64,000 bases of DNA from Dipteris shenzhenensis (Eukaryota; Polypodiophyta; Polypodiopsida; Gleicheniales): the NCBI GenBank assembly GCA_047967505.1, contig CM106540.1; one strand, 5' to 3'. The translations under genes and the position numbers were made by a program. Shown here one piece after another: positions 1-11,711 of this stretch; positions within the stretch are counted from its first letter, which is position 1, and each line of letters opens with the position of its first letter. The notes beneath the pieces are model-generated. The model ran no database searches and was not told the DNA's origin. It was given only the letters and a program-made list of their open reading frames with translations.

Positions 1-600
1 GAGGATTTAAGAAAACACAATGGCATGCCTTTTCTTGGGACTTGGTGGTCACCCCTAATGTTGAGGGTGGAATTGGTTCAATAAGGGATGAAGGATGAAT
101 GTGAATCATTATGCTTTAAATGGTTGCTTAAGAATCATGATGGCTTGCAACCAACCATGGCTAAGATTGCTCAATTTTTGATTTGGAAGAATGGCCTGTA
201 GGGAATTACTGAACCATGGCAAGATTTGGGTCTTTTTGAGGTTTCTATTACGATCCCTCAATCTAAAGTTCTTCCAAGGCGTGTACAAGTTTGGAAATGT
301 AATGCAAACAAATTCTGCTAAGCAGAGTTACAATCTCTTCATGGTGATGGATCTCTGGGAAGGTCAATCTGGCTCTTTGCTGAGTGGGCATTAAAAGTAG
401 ACCGTCTACTTATCCAAAGTCACCCAAGAATGATGAGAAGTCTCTTTAAAAAAGGACTCAAAATCTATCAAGATGTGTGGGATCCAAGCTTGCATAATTG
501 GCTGTCTCAATAGACTCATGCCACTAGCCATGGAGACTTCAAATCCAGCAGCCACACCAATTCTATTAACTAGAAAAGAAATCAAGGCATGAGGCTAGAT
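1..600 (+). mobile_element. Degraded LINE-like reverse transcriptase remnant
   Basis: Broken + strand reading frames in the first 500 bases give patches such as WHAFSWDLV and TPNVEGGIG. These resemble the conserved W-D-x-V-x-x-P-K-x-x-G-G-L-G stretch that follows the reverse transcriptase core in plant LINE ORF2 proteins. Stops and frameshifts interrupt it at several places, for example near 200. No poly-A tail or target duplication is visible, so the limits are approximate. Assignment rests on a short motif and is tentative. Confidence 0.35.
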
Positions 601-2140
601 GCTAGGCATTGCGATACGCGAGGGCCATGGGGAAAAGGGAACGTGGGGGGAGAAGCGTTAACATGGGTGGGGAAAAGGGGTTAAGAGGGGTGGGAATGAA
701 GAGGAAGACTATGGCACAAGGGGGAAGGGAGAGTGGGAAGAGGAATGTAGAGATGGAGACATCAAGGGAAGAGAGTCATGCTTTATTTGAAAGGAAGGAT
801 GGGGGAAATCAAGGTACTAGCATGGTGGCTTTACAAGAATGAGCGTGTCCCATCAAGGAATAGCCCCCTCCTTTTATAGCCAAGAGAGGGGGTCTCTCCC
901 AATAAATGCATCCTCCCACATGCATGGTGTGTGTGGAGGAATCTCCCACGTGGGCTAGGTAGGTACGCAATCTCAATTGTGTGCAACAACCCTTTGCCTC
1001 ATTTTTCCACATAAATCAAGCCCCATATCCCAAGTCTAAGATACTCCCTTGGTCTCTTCTCAATTTTATGATACATTCAAACATCTAGGAGGACAAGTGG
1101 AGGGTTGGCACAAGGAATCTTGCCACCTCATCCTACTTTCCCCATTATTTAACTTGCATTCTTGGACTATCTACACCCCCCCCCCACATGGACCTATTCT
1201 ACATGGAGGGAATAATCCAATATAATATCCATCTCCACCTATTTTATATTACTTCTCCCATGGTCCTTGGGCCATGTCTCACTAAATGCAGGCATGGGAC
1301 CGCCTAGGTGGAGGGGTGGCACATGGAGGAACCATGCCACCTTAACATTTTATAATATTACTACCATGGATTATGTACAACACACCTTATGGGTCCTCTT
1401 ATGTGGAAGGGTGGCACATGATCATGCCCTGCCACCTCAACCCTGGGCCCTATGCACACCATATTTTATTATACTATTGCCACACATACAAGCACACACA
1501 CATATTTATGCCTTTTACCTTGGTCAAATTTATTTATAACACTACCACCACAACAAATACCCCGCTCATGAAACACCTCATGAACCCTTCCAACAGATGA
1601 AGAGAGTATGCAATGGTTGGTCTCCAATGCCCCAACCATTAGTTGTCCACCCTAATGAGCTGGAAAAAATAAAGACAACTACCCTTTGTGCTAGGGGGAT
1701 CTTGAGAAAGGCTCGGGAGGAGCTCATAATTGAACAACATGAATTAGAGGCTACAAAGATAGTAAAAGCCAGCAGTGATAGGGTGAGCACAGTTGGCACG
1801 ATGCTAAAAAAGAGGCTGAAAGAAGCACAAGAGGAATTGTGCTACCCACCAATGAATGTCGATGTTGTTGACAAGAGGCAATTTTCACTTGAGATGGTCA
1901 TTGTTGACACTATGAAAACTACTCTTGTAACACTTGGGGCCTCCGAGATGGAGGATCTTCATCTGGTTACTACTAGAGACTTTATGTTTGCATAAAATAG
2001 CAACACTTTTTATAACCACATTTATGTTTTTAAAAAGATACTCTCACTTGTACAATAATTTATTCTCATCATTATGTTTATTAGATGCGCAATTAATCAT
2101 GTTGTCTCCTTTTTTTAATAGATTGATGTGGAGTTGAAGG
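601..2140. other. Unclassified region with short degenerate repeats
   Basis: No recognisable gene. Between about 1080 and 1480 a loosely repeated phrase recurs (a GTGGAGGG-TGGCACA block followed by TGCCACCT and a T/A-rich spacer), suggesting a decayed tandem repeat. A 132-residue frame at 1597-1995 (+) has a charged, helix-prone middle (ELEATKIVKASSD, KRLKEAQEEL) but no family I recognise; it lies just upstream of a retroelement-related piece and may belong to it. Confidence 0.3.
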
Positions 2141-2149
2141 AAAGAGAAG

Positions 2150-2520
2150 TACAAAAACATGACCATCAGTTGCAGTTGGTGTTGTAGATGGAGAGGAAGG
2201 TCCAATCATCAGACCCAAGCACTGGCACCTCCCTATATAATTTGGTTATGGGCACAGTTGCAGCATCTGTAGGAGGCCTTGTGTAGAAAGAATCTGTGGG
2301 ATAGTTGCAGCAGAAGGGTTGCACCACAACAGATGCGATGGTTGTGGCCTATCACATGGTAGAACAAAGCATCATGAATCAAGCTACATCAAGCAAAGAA
2401 GAGAATGCCATCAACGACATGTATTGAGAAGCAAAAAACCTTGCCACCTTTAGCCCACATGTTTGTAAATCAAGCCTGACCACCTGAGAGTAGCTATGAA
2501 ATCTTCATACATTTTTAGTT
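2150..2520 (+). mobile_element. Fragment sharing a coding module with the LTR element at 6.9-9.3 kb
   Basis: The + strand here encodes VEQSIMNQATSSKEENAI, which parallels the minus-strand product MEEQSIMHQTTSSEEENAI at about 7450-7560. The similarity continues past the stop codon at the DNA level (GCAAAAA-CCTTGCCA, then a TGACCACCTGAGAGTAGC-like tail matching the reverse complement of 7370-7440). It is therefore a diverged relative of the internal region of the small LTR retrotransposon, in opposite orientation. No LTRs are seen around it. Function of the shared module is unknown. Confidence 0.5.
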
Positions 2521-2639
2521 CTCTAGAATCAATCACGAGAACTTAATTAAAAGAAGGAAAAAATCGCTCAAGTGGTCTACTCACCCTCGTAGACCTTCTA
2601 AGTGAACCTGGAGAAATTTGAGGTTATTGTTGATTTTTT

Positions 2640-3700
2640 AGTTGTTGATGTTGCTACACATTCTCATTTTTTGTAACCTTTGGAATTCTATCTCTTGTGA
2701 TTTCATCAAGAGTTGTGTATTCTATGTTTGCATTTTCCTCCTCCTTTTTCTGCAAGTGATCTTTATACATAACAATTTTATTGAATAAAACATCTCTACT
2801 CCTAATGATTTTTCTACTTTCATAACCCCATAGGCAATTATTAAACTCACTACCCCCACACATAACTGTCATGTAAATTGCAAAAGATAGAAATTATTGT
2901 GCAATAAAGAAAAACTAAGACATAGTGCCTAATGTGCCATTATGCACAAATACAGTTTAAGTGCATCAGTGATTACAGTGCCACCATTTTATGGCAACAT
3001 GCCAGGGCTGGGAACCCATAAAATATAATGTCATCCATGCGAACTTCTTTCCAATTGGTCAGAATTACTGTCCAACTATTTGGGCTACTTGCTATCTGAC
3101 TCCAGTTTGACGACTATCGAACTATTGTCTGACTTTTTTAACTGAATGTCTGATTGGTTTTGATCTGAAACATTTGCATCGATTTGATTATGAACAAAAA
3201 TCATTGAATTATCATTGCAAATCTTGCCATCACCTTTGAAATATGAGTCAAAATCGGAGTCGTAATCAAAATTATTGTCCTCTTCATGCCCATATTTGGA
3301 CTGTAGTATCTAAACTCTTTGTTGAAGCTTAGAGATTTCATTAATATGCTAATTAGATTTCCAATTTCCTCTGTGGAATTTTTTATGCCAAGCTTTTGCC
3401 TTCTCAAGTAAAGCTAAATACTTGAAAAGTTTATCCAATAACTTTCTGACCTTTCAATCATACTTTGTCTCACAAATTGCTAGAGAGATCTCATAAAACT
3501 TGTCATCCAAAAGAGATGGAAAATATTTTCTCCGATGACCATGTTTGCTTGCACAAATTTAGATAACAATCCTTTTCTTTGTGATCAAAATTTACAGACA
3601 ACAAACAATGCATCCTCCAACATTTCTTGTGCTTTGACTTTGCCATGATGTGAACAAAAGTTGGACACTTTTTTGTTGAGGAAAATCAAAAAATATTGAG
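2640..3700 (-). mobile_element. Ty1/copia relic (integrase-RT linker and possible gag)
   Basis: The minus-strand frame at 2872-2654 contains SRKIIRSRDVLFNKIVMYKD, a hallmark of plant copia polyproteins between integrase and reverse transcriptase. The full copia element at the right end of the window has the equivalent VRKIVRSHDIIFNEDKM. Further up the same strand (to about 3700) broken frames include KAKAWHKKF and a Cys/His-containing patch that could be gag, but this is weaker. Multiple stops make it a pseudogene. Boundaries are approximate. Confidence 0.5.
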
Positions 3701-6104
3701 ATGAATGTACCTCAAATACATGCTTCAAATTGTTTAGACTTTAGATTTTGCATTCAAAACTTTGTCGGACTGTCTTCTGACAACTTTACTTAAGTCGGAT
3801 CCCAATCCAAGAAGTAAATATTTAGAATCCAAAAACATATCGTAAAAGATGATACAATGTAGAGACATGCCATCAAGCCAAATTATAAAGAATAGATCAA
3901 AAATAGGAGAACAATGCTTGGACTTCTATCGGACTGCAATAGGTCAGATTGTCAAATTAGGACTGTCTTTTATGTTTGGAAGTCTGAATTACTTCCACCT
4001 TGCACTTTGAATCATCCCCAAAAAACTTTAATATTTGTCATTAAACAAGGCATACAATTCCATTGAAATCACCCTTTTTGAAATCATTTTCTTCTTCAAA
4101 CTCTCCATCAATGCATTAAGCATTTTCTTCAACTACATCTGCTTGTCTGACATAATTTTGAACTTTTTGTTATTTCTTTAAAATGTCCAGGTTGTACTAT
4201 CCAAATCTCATGCCAAAGCATGGGGATCTTCCCATTTTATCTTTATCTGTAGAGTTCAGAAGTTGAACTACAATAGTAGCATGGCATATAGTAATTGTTA
4301 TCATATTGATCAAAGTATCAAACCAATACTCAAGCTGATTAGCCATTGCAATCTCTTCCAACGTTTGAAACACGTATTGTTAATTAAAAAGAACCAAAGA
4401 TCATTGTTTATTGCATTGAATCAAAAGTTGATAGATGCTTCACTATCAATTAGATTCTATCATGATAGAATCCCTTCTTCCTTAGAAGATACATGATTCA
4501 ACTCCCCATTTAGAAGAAGAAATCAAACATTTCTCTCTGAATTTGTGTGCAGTATTGAAGTAGTTCTAATATGATGAAGAAGAAAACAAGAAATATAAAA
4601 CCTTTAAACACTCAATTGAAATCTCATAATTTGCCATAAGCCAACTCTCAAACTTTGGTAAAGTCTATCTCACATTGCTTTTGCATAGCATAACAATTCC
4701 TTCCAAGGGTTCGGGAAGGGTTCAAAGCAATCTCATGAGTTGTTCCTTCTTTCTCAAAGCACACTTGTGGGCTGATCCTTCAAACAACAAGCTAGATTGA
4801 ACCTCTTCTGTGTACAAGAACTGATTGCAGTGGCCCGATTACATTGGCCAAGCTGTGCCTTTTCTCCATAAGGGCATGTTTGTTTTTCCATTGGCGGATT
4901 TATCTCTTGCTCCTTACTTTATGTGCTAGCCTAATTTTGCTCCTTTCTAGTGCTACTTACACACGTGTTGAGTCTTCAAAACAACAACCTTCAAGAAATG
5001 CATCACAGTAGGTCGATTTCAAGTTGTAGCCTCAAGTCCTTGGTACATTAATGGCCGATGGCTACTGTAGACTTTCCTCTCATATGCTCTATTGATTTTC
5101 ATGTTGTTACTTACATGCTCATAGGTTGATTTTAGTGTTGTTGGACGCTAATTTTGATCACAAAAAAGGTCTCGCATCCGACCATCTTCTCAAGCATGAC
5201 GTATGCTTCCTTGAGCAAACCGATCTACTTCCTATTGCATAGGTTGATTGCCTTTATGCTAGACTTTCCATCTTCTTAGCATCATGTTATTGCACTAATA
5301 AGGTTGAGCGTCATCTTTCTTGGATGATAGGCTTGGTGTCTTCTTCACCTCGGGCATTAATTAATGTGTTTTCAAGGAGTTCTACTACTATATTGTTGTG
5401 CCTCTTTGTGAAGAAAATCTCTACCATTGAATACATTTCTTCAACTGCATCATAGAATACTTGCAAATCTAGCACTGCAATCTTCACTCTCTTAGGCTGG
5501 CCGAATTCTTGAGGTGTGCTCCTTTATCATTAGACGATCTCCTTACATGCATACAAAGCAGTCATATTAAATATCATTTAGCATAATGCTAGATAGCTCT
5601 TCAGGGATGATTTTTTCAAGTTCGTTAAGTCAAGATTAACGGGACAATTCAAACCCATGATTAACAACAAGGAAGGGGACAAACTCCTAGAACGGTGCAG
5701 GCTTAAAGAGGGCAAATCTCCAACTAAGGAGCCTAATCATGGCAAGGAGGGGTGGCAATAGTGGCATTTATAAACTTTTAATGGAGAATTTTATTAAGGG
5801 CTAGTCGATCCCTCCCTTAGGCCCTAGATGTTGTTTAGGTTCATTTGGTGCAACCTGAATCATTTTGTAAATCTCTGCCCTTTGAGGCCAATGAATAAAA
5901 GATATTTTTATTTCTATTACTATTCTCATGTTATTATACATGTTAGGTGATGATTTCCATCAGTTTATGTAAGTTCAGTGTGAATTTGAGTGGTCAAATG
6001 ATGTTTTTTCACCATGCGACAGAAGGCAAATGTGTTCGGCATCGCGCGGGGAGTCCAAAAATGGAAAAACCCTCTATGGCGCATATGGGGCCTATTTGAC
6101 CTTG
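3701..6104. other. Unclassified AT-rich intergenic DNA
   Basis: I see no gene, RNA gene or intact mobile element. The stretch 5640-5930 ends in a phrase with two AATAAAA-type signals (around 5893) in a context typical of LINE 3' ends, but without a poly-A tail, so a relic is only possible. Confidence 0.3.
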
Positions 6105-6144
6105 GTATGGGGCCTGTTTGACCAAGGTCAAACAGGCCCCATAC
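6105..6144. repeat. Perfect 40-bp palindrome (19-bp arms, 2-bp spacer)
   Basis: The arm GTATGGGGCCTGTTTGACC (6105-6123) is followed by AA and then by its exact reverse complement (6126-6144). A one-arm near copy with one changed base (GGGGCCTATTTGACC) lies just upstream at 6087-6101. The structure could extrude as a cruciform or form a very stable hairpin. No LTR, terminal repeat or gene boundary is visible next to it. Confidence 0.9.
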
Positions 6145-6879
6145 ACACCATTGGTACTTTACACAAGCCCCCGAGGCCAACAAGTCCTTTCTAGTGAGTT
6201 CAAATCGAGAGCATGGACACCTACATCATCAAATGGACTAGTGTAGAAGGAACTCAAGGTGGCAAATAGCAAAGGTGTCACTTGAGCAAAGAAGGTCACC
6301 AATGCCATCAATGACCAAGTCACAAAGATTCATAAGGATAATTGAAAGGGGCACAAGTGGGGGCACACTATTGTTGTTGTTGGTATGAAGTAGCAAAGAT
6401 GCACCAAACCAACCCCCAATAGGGCCCCAAAAATAAATGAAGCAGCCCCAAGCAAAAGAATCAAAATAATAGCTACCAATAATGAAAATTTCATTAGCCC
6501 CTTGACCGAAATCGACACTAGATGAAAAGGGGAAAAGAATAGTTAACCCCAAGAGAAGGAAGATAAAGAAAAGGAAGCTAAAAGCCCAAGATTGCCGGAG
6601 CCACAAAGAGTGCCATCTATTTCATAGCCATTCGATGTGCCAAAGTTCCCTCTTCCACATCTAGATATAGAGCAATGCACCACGGACAAAGCAATGAAAT
6701 ACAATGACGAGTTAGCTAGAGGAATTTATATGGAGTTTTTGTTGTCCCTCTCCCAATAAAGACAATGGTTATTGACCTAAATCTTGGTTTTGGTCTTACA
6801 CATTGATATTCTTTCCAATTATAGCCACATTTTTTATAACTTATATTAATTGTAACTACATTTTGAGGTTTTATGCAAA
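6145..6879. other. Unclassified spacer before the LTR element
   Basis: A 122-residue minus-strand frame at 6606-6238 is very hydrophobic, but it has no recognisable signature and its composition simply mirrors an A/C-rich + strand. I regard it as non-coding. Confidence 0.3.
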
Positions 6880-6884
6880 CCCTT
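6880..6884. repeat. Target-site duplication CCCTT (left copy)
   Basis: CCCTT directly abuts the left LTR and is repeated exactly at 9310-9314 after the right LTR. This defines the insertion of the element at 6885-9309. Confidence 0.85.
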
Positions 6885-7231
6885 TGACAAAGTGCGGATC
6901 GTACTAGCCTAATCTATCACTTAATGAGCATAAAGGTCACGGAGGATCAAACCAAATACAAAAAGCCATGGGGAGAGAGACAGGAAGTATGAAACACTCA
7001 ATCTATTCCAAATGTGCTTGTGATCAACAATACATGATAGGCTTCTTATATAGAGAGAGCCTTTAGAATAGTCAAACCATGTGGGATCCTCTCATCCACA
7101 TCTCTCCTTGTGGATATCCTCAATCCACATCTCCACATCATGTAGTCCACATCCTAGGGTGGCTACTTTAATTCTTTCCTATACCATACCTTAGCCTTTA
7201 ATCTATGTGCTCATGGCACTATATCTCAACA
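6885..7231 (-). repeat. 3' LTR of the non-autonomous element
   Basis: On the minus strand this copy begins TGTTGAGATATAG and ends CTTTGTCA. It is almost identical to 8964-9309. The GCGG-versus-GTGG difference near 6895/8972 and a G insertion near 6941 are among the few mismatches. Confidence 0.9.
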
Positions 7232-7240
7232 CCTCCCCTT
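7232..7240 (-). promoter_or_regulatory. Polypurine tract of the non-autonomous element
   Basis: Minus-strand AAGGGGAGG lies directly against the first base of the 3' LTR, the expected position of the plus-strand DNA primer. Confidence 0.8.
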
Positions 7241-8947
7241 GGTGCCATGATCCTTTGGCTACTGCAAGGTGGTCATATGTGAGTTACAAATCCATCACCT
7301 CCCCTTAGTGCTTGCATTGCTACTTAAGGTGGTCAAGTGTGGCTTTTACATGTCAATACCTCCCCTGGGTGCTTTCATAGCTACTCTCAAGTGGTCAGGT
7401 TTGATTTACAAAACATAGGCAAGGTTGGCAAGGTTTTTGCTTTTCAATGCTTCATGTCGATGGCATTTTCTTCTTCACTTGACGTAGTTTGATGCATGAT
7501 GCTTTGTTCTTCCATGTGCCTTGATGCTTTCTGTGTGGATGCCATGTTCTCCACTATGCTCATCTCATGCACTTGTGCTTTTGGCATGCTTATGACAGAG
7601 ATGTGTGCATTTATGCTTTGATTTATCATTTGTTGCAAAGGTCTTACCAATTGATTTCTTTCAATATTGGTAGTGTCTAATTGCTAACAATGATTCTGAC
7701 TTTATAGGTGCATAGAGCTCGAAAATACAATCATTTCTCCTTTTTAGAGCATGTCCAAATTCTTTTTGGATTGCAAGTTACGCCTTGTCGAAGCTTTTGT
7801 GAAGAAGAGGGGGCCTTGATGATGTGGCATAGGGATTCACATGCAGAATTCAAACTGTGCTTAGTAAGGGCTTCTGTGTGCTTAAGTGGCACCATGCCAT
7901 GTGGCAATATTTTAACCCAACCAAGCAAGCAAACCTAACCATGGTATTATTTTTAATCTAACCACAATTTAATCCAAGGTTATGTTGACTATGGCTTATC
8001 TACCACGTGTCCTAAGGTTTCTAATGGGTCGTCTACGATGGCATCGAAGTCAGTCGAGCATCATTGCAGGAGCAAGCGTGAAGACTATAGGAGGAGCCGT
8101 TTGATGCGGCTTTGGGTGGAGTCATCATCAAGCAGGTCATCTGTTGGCACGGCTACTTAGTTGCAGTCGTTGGAGCCTTTGCATGGGCGCTGGAGTCCGC
8201 GTTGGCATGGTGAAGGCTTGGAGTCATTGCAATCGCACCGCGCTGAGAGCTTGCAGTGGGAGGCATCATTTGATGGGTGTGTAGGAGCTTGGAAGACTTT
8301 GTGGCAGCCCGCACTGTTTGGAGGCTGGCTATGTGCAAGGCGTTGGCTTTTCGAGACAGCTTGCAGAGATAGCTACTGGGCTAGCTAATTGGTTGGCTAA
8401 TGCGAGTCATTCGCTGAGTGTGCTGAGCAAGAGGTCATGTGCATGCAGGCACTGGCTCGCTGAAGGAGCGGAGCATCTGTCAGCTGGTGTTAGATAGGAC
8501 TATGCTAAAGGGAGCCATTTGGACTTGGTCTTGAGCCTGTGAGGAGGCAGGTCATTGAACAAGGAGAGCCACTGTTGTCGCCGCTTGTGGAGGCCCGATG
8601 CTTGCTGAAGGTGCGCTGAGTTACGGGCTGCTGGGTTGTGGTCGTCAAAGCTTTGGAGGCAGAACTTTGGGCTAAGGCTTTGGAGCTGTGGGAGGATTGC
8701 TCACTGGGCTGATCATAGACTAGGATAGAGAGATATATCTCTCTAGAACATTCCTCACACTCTCACTAATCTCCTTCTCCAAGATCTCTCAAGAAGAAGT
8801 GCAATGAACGGAATTCTCTCGCTCTTTCTCTCAATGAATTGTCATAAGAACTCTCGACATCTAAAACTAATCTTACATTCTGAAACTAACCTAGGAATGG
8901 GAGCAATCCTAGTGAACTACTAATGAGCTAAACTAGGAGAGCTAAAC

Positions 8948-8963
8948 CTATGCTCTGATACCA
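8948..8963 (-). promoter_or_regulatory. Primer binding site for initiator tRNA-Met
   Basis: Minus-strand TGGTATCAGAGCATAG starts directly after the 5' LTR. This sequence is the standard plant LTR retrotransposon primer site, complementary to the 3' end of initiator tRNA-Met. Confidence 0.9.
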
Positions 8964-9309
8964 TGACAAAGTGTGGATCGTACTAGCCTAATCTATCACT
9001 TAATGAGCACAAAGATCACGAGGATCAAACCAAATACGAAAAGCCATGGGGAGAGAGACAGGAAGTATGAAACACTCAATCTATTCCAAATGTGCTTGTG
9101 ATCAACAATACATGATAGGCTTCTTATATAGAGAGAGCCTTTAGAATAGTCAAACCATGTGGGATCCTCTCATCCACATCTCTCCTTGTGGATATCCTCA
9201 ATCCACATCTCCACATCATGTAGTCCACATCCTAGGGTGGCTACTTTAATTCTTTCCTATACCATACCTTAGCCTTTAATTTATGTGCTCATGGCACCAT
9301 ATCTCAACA
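8964..9309 (-). repeat. 5' LTR of the non-autonomous element, with TATA box
   Basis: This is the promoter-bearing copy. On the minus strand a TATATAAG box occurs at 9130-9123, inside CTCTCTCTATATAAGAAGCC, a plausible transcription start context. The LTR ends at 8964, immediately before the primer binding site. Confidence 0.85.
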
Positions 9310-9314
9310 CCCTT
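9310..9314. repeat. Target-site duplication CCCTT (right copy)
   Basis: This is an exact match to 6880-6884 across the element. Confidence 0.85.
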
Positions 9315-10887
9315 TTGCAAAAATGGATCAATAAATTTTATCACAGGTGTGGATGGTCAAAATGCTTAGTGGGATTGGGCAAAATCATAAAAAAGCAGTG
9401 AGCTCCACTCTCTCCCCCCCTCATTCTCCAACATGATACCCTCCTTGAGACATCCTCATCCTTGAGGCAAAACCTCTTTGTTTCATAAAGGCATAAGCCC
9501 TTACTCAAGGCCTTTATTTCATCAAGGTATAAGCCCTTGTGACGGTGAAGAAGAGAAAGAAAAACTCAGCTCTGCAGTGGCATCCCATGTCTGCTTGCAA
9601 AGACAACCAGTCCTTCGTAATCCCAATTATTGCCAACTTTAATCATTTGCCATTTGTTATGTGTCTACCACCTTTTCTCCATGCCATTCCACACTTGAAC
9701 AATGAACATGGACAAGAGAGACAAGCATGCCACCAAAAAAACCTTGCACTAGTGTATTATGTTGTCCCCTAAATTGTGTGAAACTATCCATATCGCAAGA
9801 TCCCTCTGCTATTGTGTCTAGAGACATTACAATTTAGGTCATATCCATAGCTAGTTTGGGCTTCTTCAGTATAGAATTGAGGCACCGACTCTTCAATAAA
9901 GCAATTCAAGTGTCCATCATAAAATAAAAGTAATCCGAAGAGAAACCAATTAGCAAACACAAACACCAAAGAGAGACACAAGAGCAGTCATATGCTGCTT
10001 GTGGGGGGGGAACTTCGAACTATAATGGTGAAGTGAGGGTGCTATGGGGCGCAAATGAGAAAAAGAGAAGCTCTCTAGATGCCAAGTGGCCATTCCAAGC
10101 CCCTCATTAGCAATTTGTCCATGGCAGACCAGCCTTGATAACGCCCTCCACCTAATGGCCTTGTGGTTGTGCTCCTATTCTGCCTTTGTGGTAGCATTCC
10201 ATGGCCCAGTATTAGATCATATCTGCCCATGTGGTAGTCCATAGATGCACACATGAGGGATACATGAAGTGTCCATGTGGCACATTTATCAACCCCTCAC
10301 CTAAACCTCAGATAACTGCATAGGCATCATCTATTTTCCACACTAATATGGCCTCAGTTTTCTTTGAGTTTGTCATTACACAAGCCAAGGAGGGAGGGAT
10401 CCTTGTTTGACACTGGACCCTTCATCTTATCTGTGACCTAGCATTGCTAGTCAACCATTACTCATTTATATAACCTGAATGTGGCTTTTCTTAGATGGTA
10501 TTGATTCCACACTAGTTTACTCAGGCACAAGCTTCTCCATGGGTACCATATAAATGCTTTCTGAAGTCTAAAAAAAGAATATAGTGCTGTCTAATAATGC
10601 TAGTCTGAAAGCTACCTGTGATAGTGATACTATTTTCTGCCTATCAACTCCGATGAAGGCACAAGCCCTCATTGTGTCTTCATCTCTCCCTTAGCTCTTC
10701 TTGTAGAGCCCTTATTCCTCATCGATACAGTTTAGAAAGGTCTCTATTTCGCTTAGTAAAACTTGAGGTATGCTTTCTTGAATATTATTAATGCTCATCT
10801 TTTGAGATTCATGAATGTTGTTAAGGTTCATTTTCATGAAGAATTTTGCAAGGTTCTTTCTATGAGGTCTCTGTTTGCGCGTGCGTG

Positions 10888-10889
<2 letters not shown>
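9315..10889. other. Unclassified intergenic DNA
   Basis: No gene or element could be supported. Short open frames (for example 9539-9772 on +) lack any family signature. Confidence 0.3.
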
Positions 10890-10947
<58 letters not shown>

Positions 10948-10971
10948 GAGTTCTTTGTGTGTGTGTGTGTG
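10890..10971. repeat. (GA)n microsatellite followed by (GT)n
   Basis: An uninterrupted GA run spans about 10890-10944, followed a few bases later by a short GT run at about 10957-10971. Confidence 0.95.
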
Positions 10972-11548
10972 TTTAGATTAAAAAGTCCCATCAATAATTG
11001 AGCCATACAATTAATTCCATCAATTGGATTAACTATTCAAAAAGGAAACGTAGAAGGGAAAAATGTTTAAGACATCTAACTTGAAATATGCAACTAGAGT
11101 TTGCAAAAATTTCTATCAAAATTAAGAATTTTTAATAATATTGAGTTTGACAAACATAATATTGAAAAAAGATGTCAAATCTGCAGGCAGAGTCCAGGTT
11201 CCGAGATCGGGGTCCACTTACCTGCCATCATCCAAACAAACTAGGTGTTAGAGCATCATAGTTTTGTTTGGGTAGACAGGTAATGCTTGTTTTCCCCAGC
11301 TTGTTATCACTTTACCTAGGTATATAGACAACCATATGGATTCTTAGATAATTAAAAAAACAATTTAGCCACAAGTGAAGTTCAAGTCACAAGTGGAGTA
11401 AGGAGCGAATGAGTGCATGGGTTAAGAAGGGATTAGAGGAGGTATGGGACGATTAGTGGGCTTGGTATGTGGGCTAGTTAAAATCAAAGTGTAAAGGGAA
11501 GATTTCACAAGGGTACATAAAATAATAATTCATAGTTAGGGAAGTATT

Positions 11549-11550
<2 letters not shown>

Positions 11551-11584
<34 letters not shown>

Positions 11585-11635
11585 CGTTGTAAAGAAATAA
11601 GTGTCTAAGTATGTGAGATACATTTACTAATCAAA

Positions 11636-11682
<47 letters not shown>

Positions 11683-11711
11683 GTGTGTGTGGGTGGGTGT
11701 GGGTGTGTGTC
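11551..11711. repeat. Two (GT)n microsatellites
   Basis: Pure TG dinucleotide runs lie at 11551-11582 and 11638-11709. The second contains a short GCGCGCG interruption and a GGGTGGGTGTGGG variant near its end. Confidence 0.95.

Larger units (their letters stand above)
6885..9309 (-). mobile_element. Complete non-autonomous LTR retrotransposon (copia-like priming)
   Basis: Two direct LTRs (6885-7231 and 8964-9309, about 346 bp) bound a 1.73-kb interior. The LTRs begin TG and end CA and are flanked by the 5-bp duplication CCCTT. Read on the minus strand, the 5' LTR is followed immediately by TGGTATCAGAGCATAGG, the plant primer site complementary to initiator tRNA-Met, and AAGGGGAGG precedes the 3' LTR as polypurine tract. 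The interior encodes no gag-pol: the longest plausible frames are a 68-residue MEEQSIMHQ-containing peptide (7650-7444) and unconvincing fragments. It must be mobilised in trans. The LTRs differ at only about eight positions by eye, so insertion is relatively recent. It could be called a TRIM/LARD-type element; no superfamily-specific protein is present. Confidence 0.9.

Noticed and set aside
6238-6606. 122-aa hydrophobic protein on the minus strand
   Set aside because: Looks membrane-like, but there is no family signature, and its hydrophobicity follows from an A/C-rich complementary strand.
10763-10981. Frame ending in alternating RERERE
   Set aside because: Translation of a (GA)n microsatellite; likewise the SLSLSL and VCVCVC frames elsewhere in the window.
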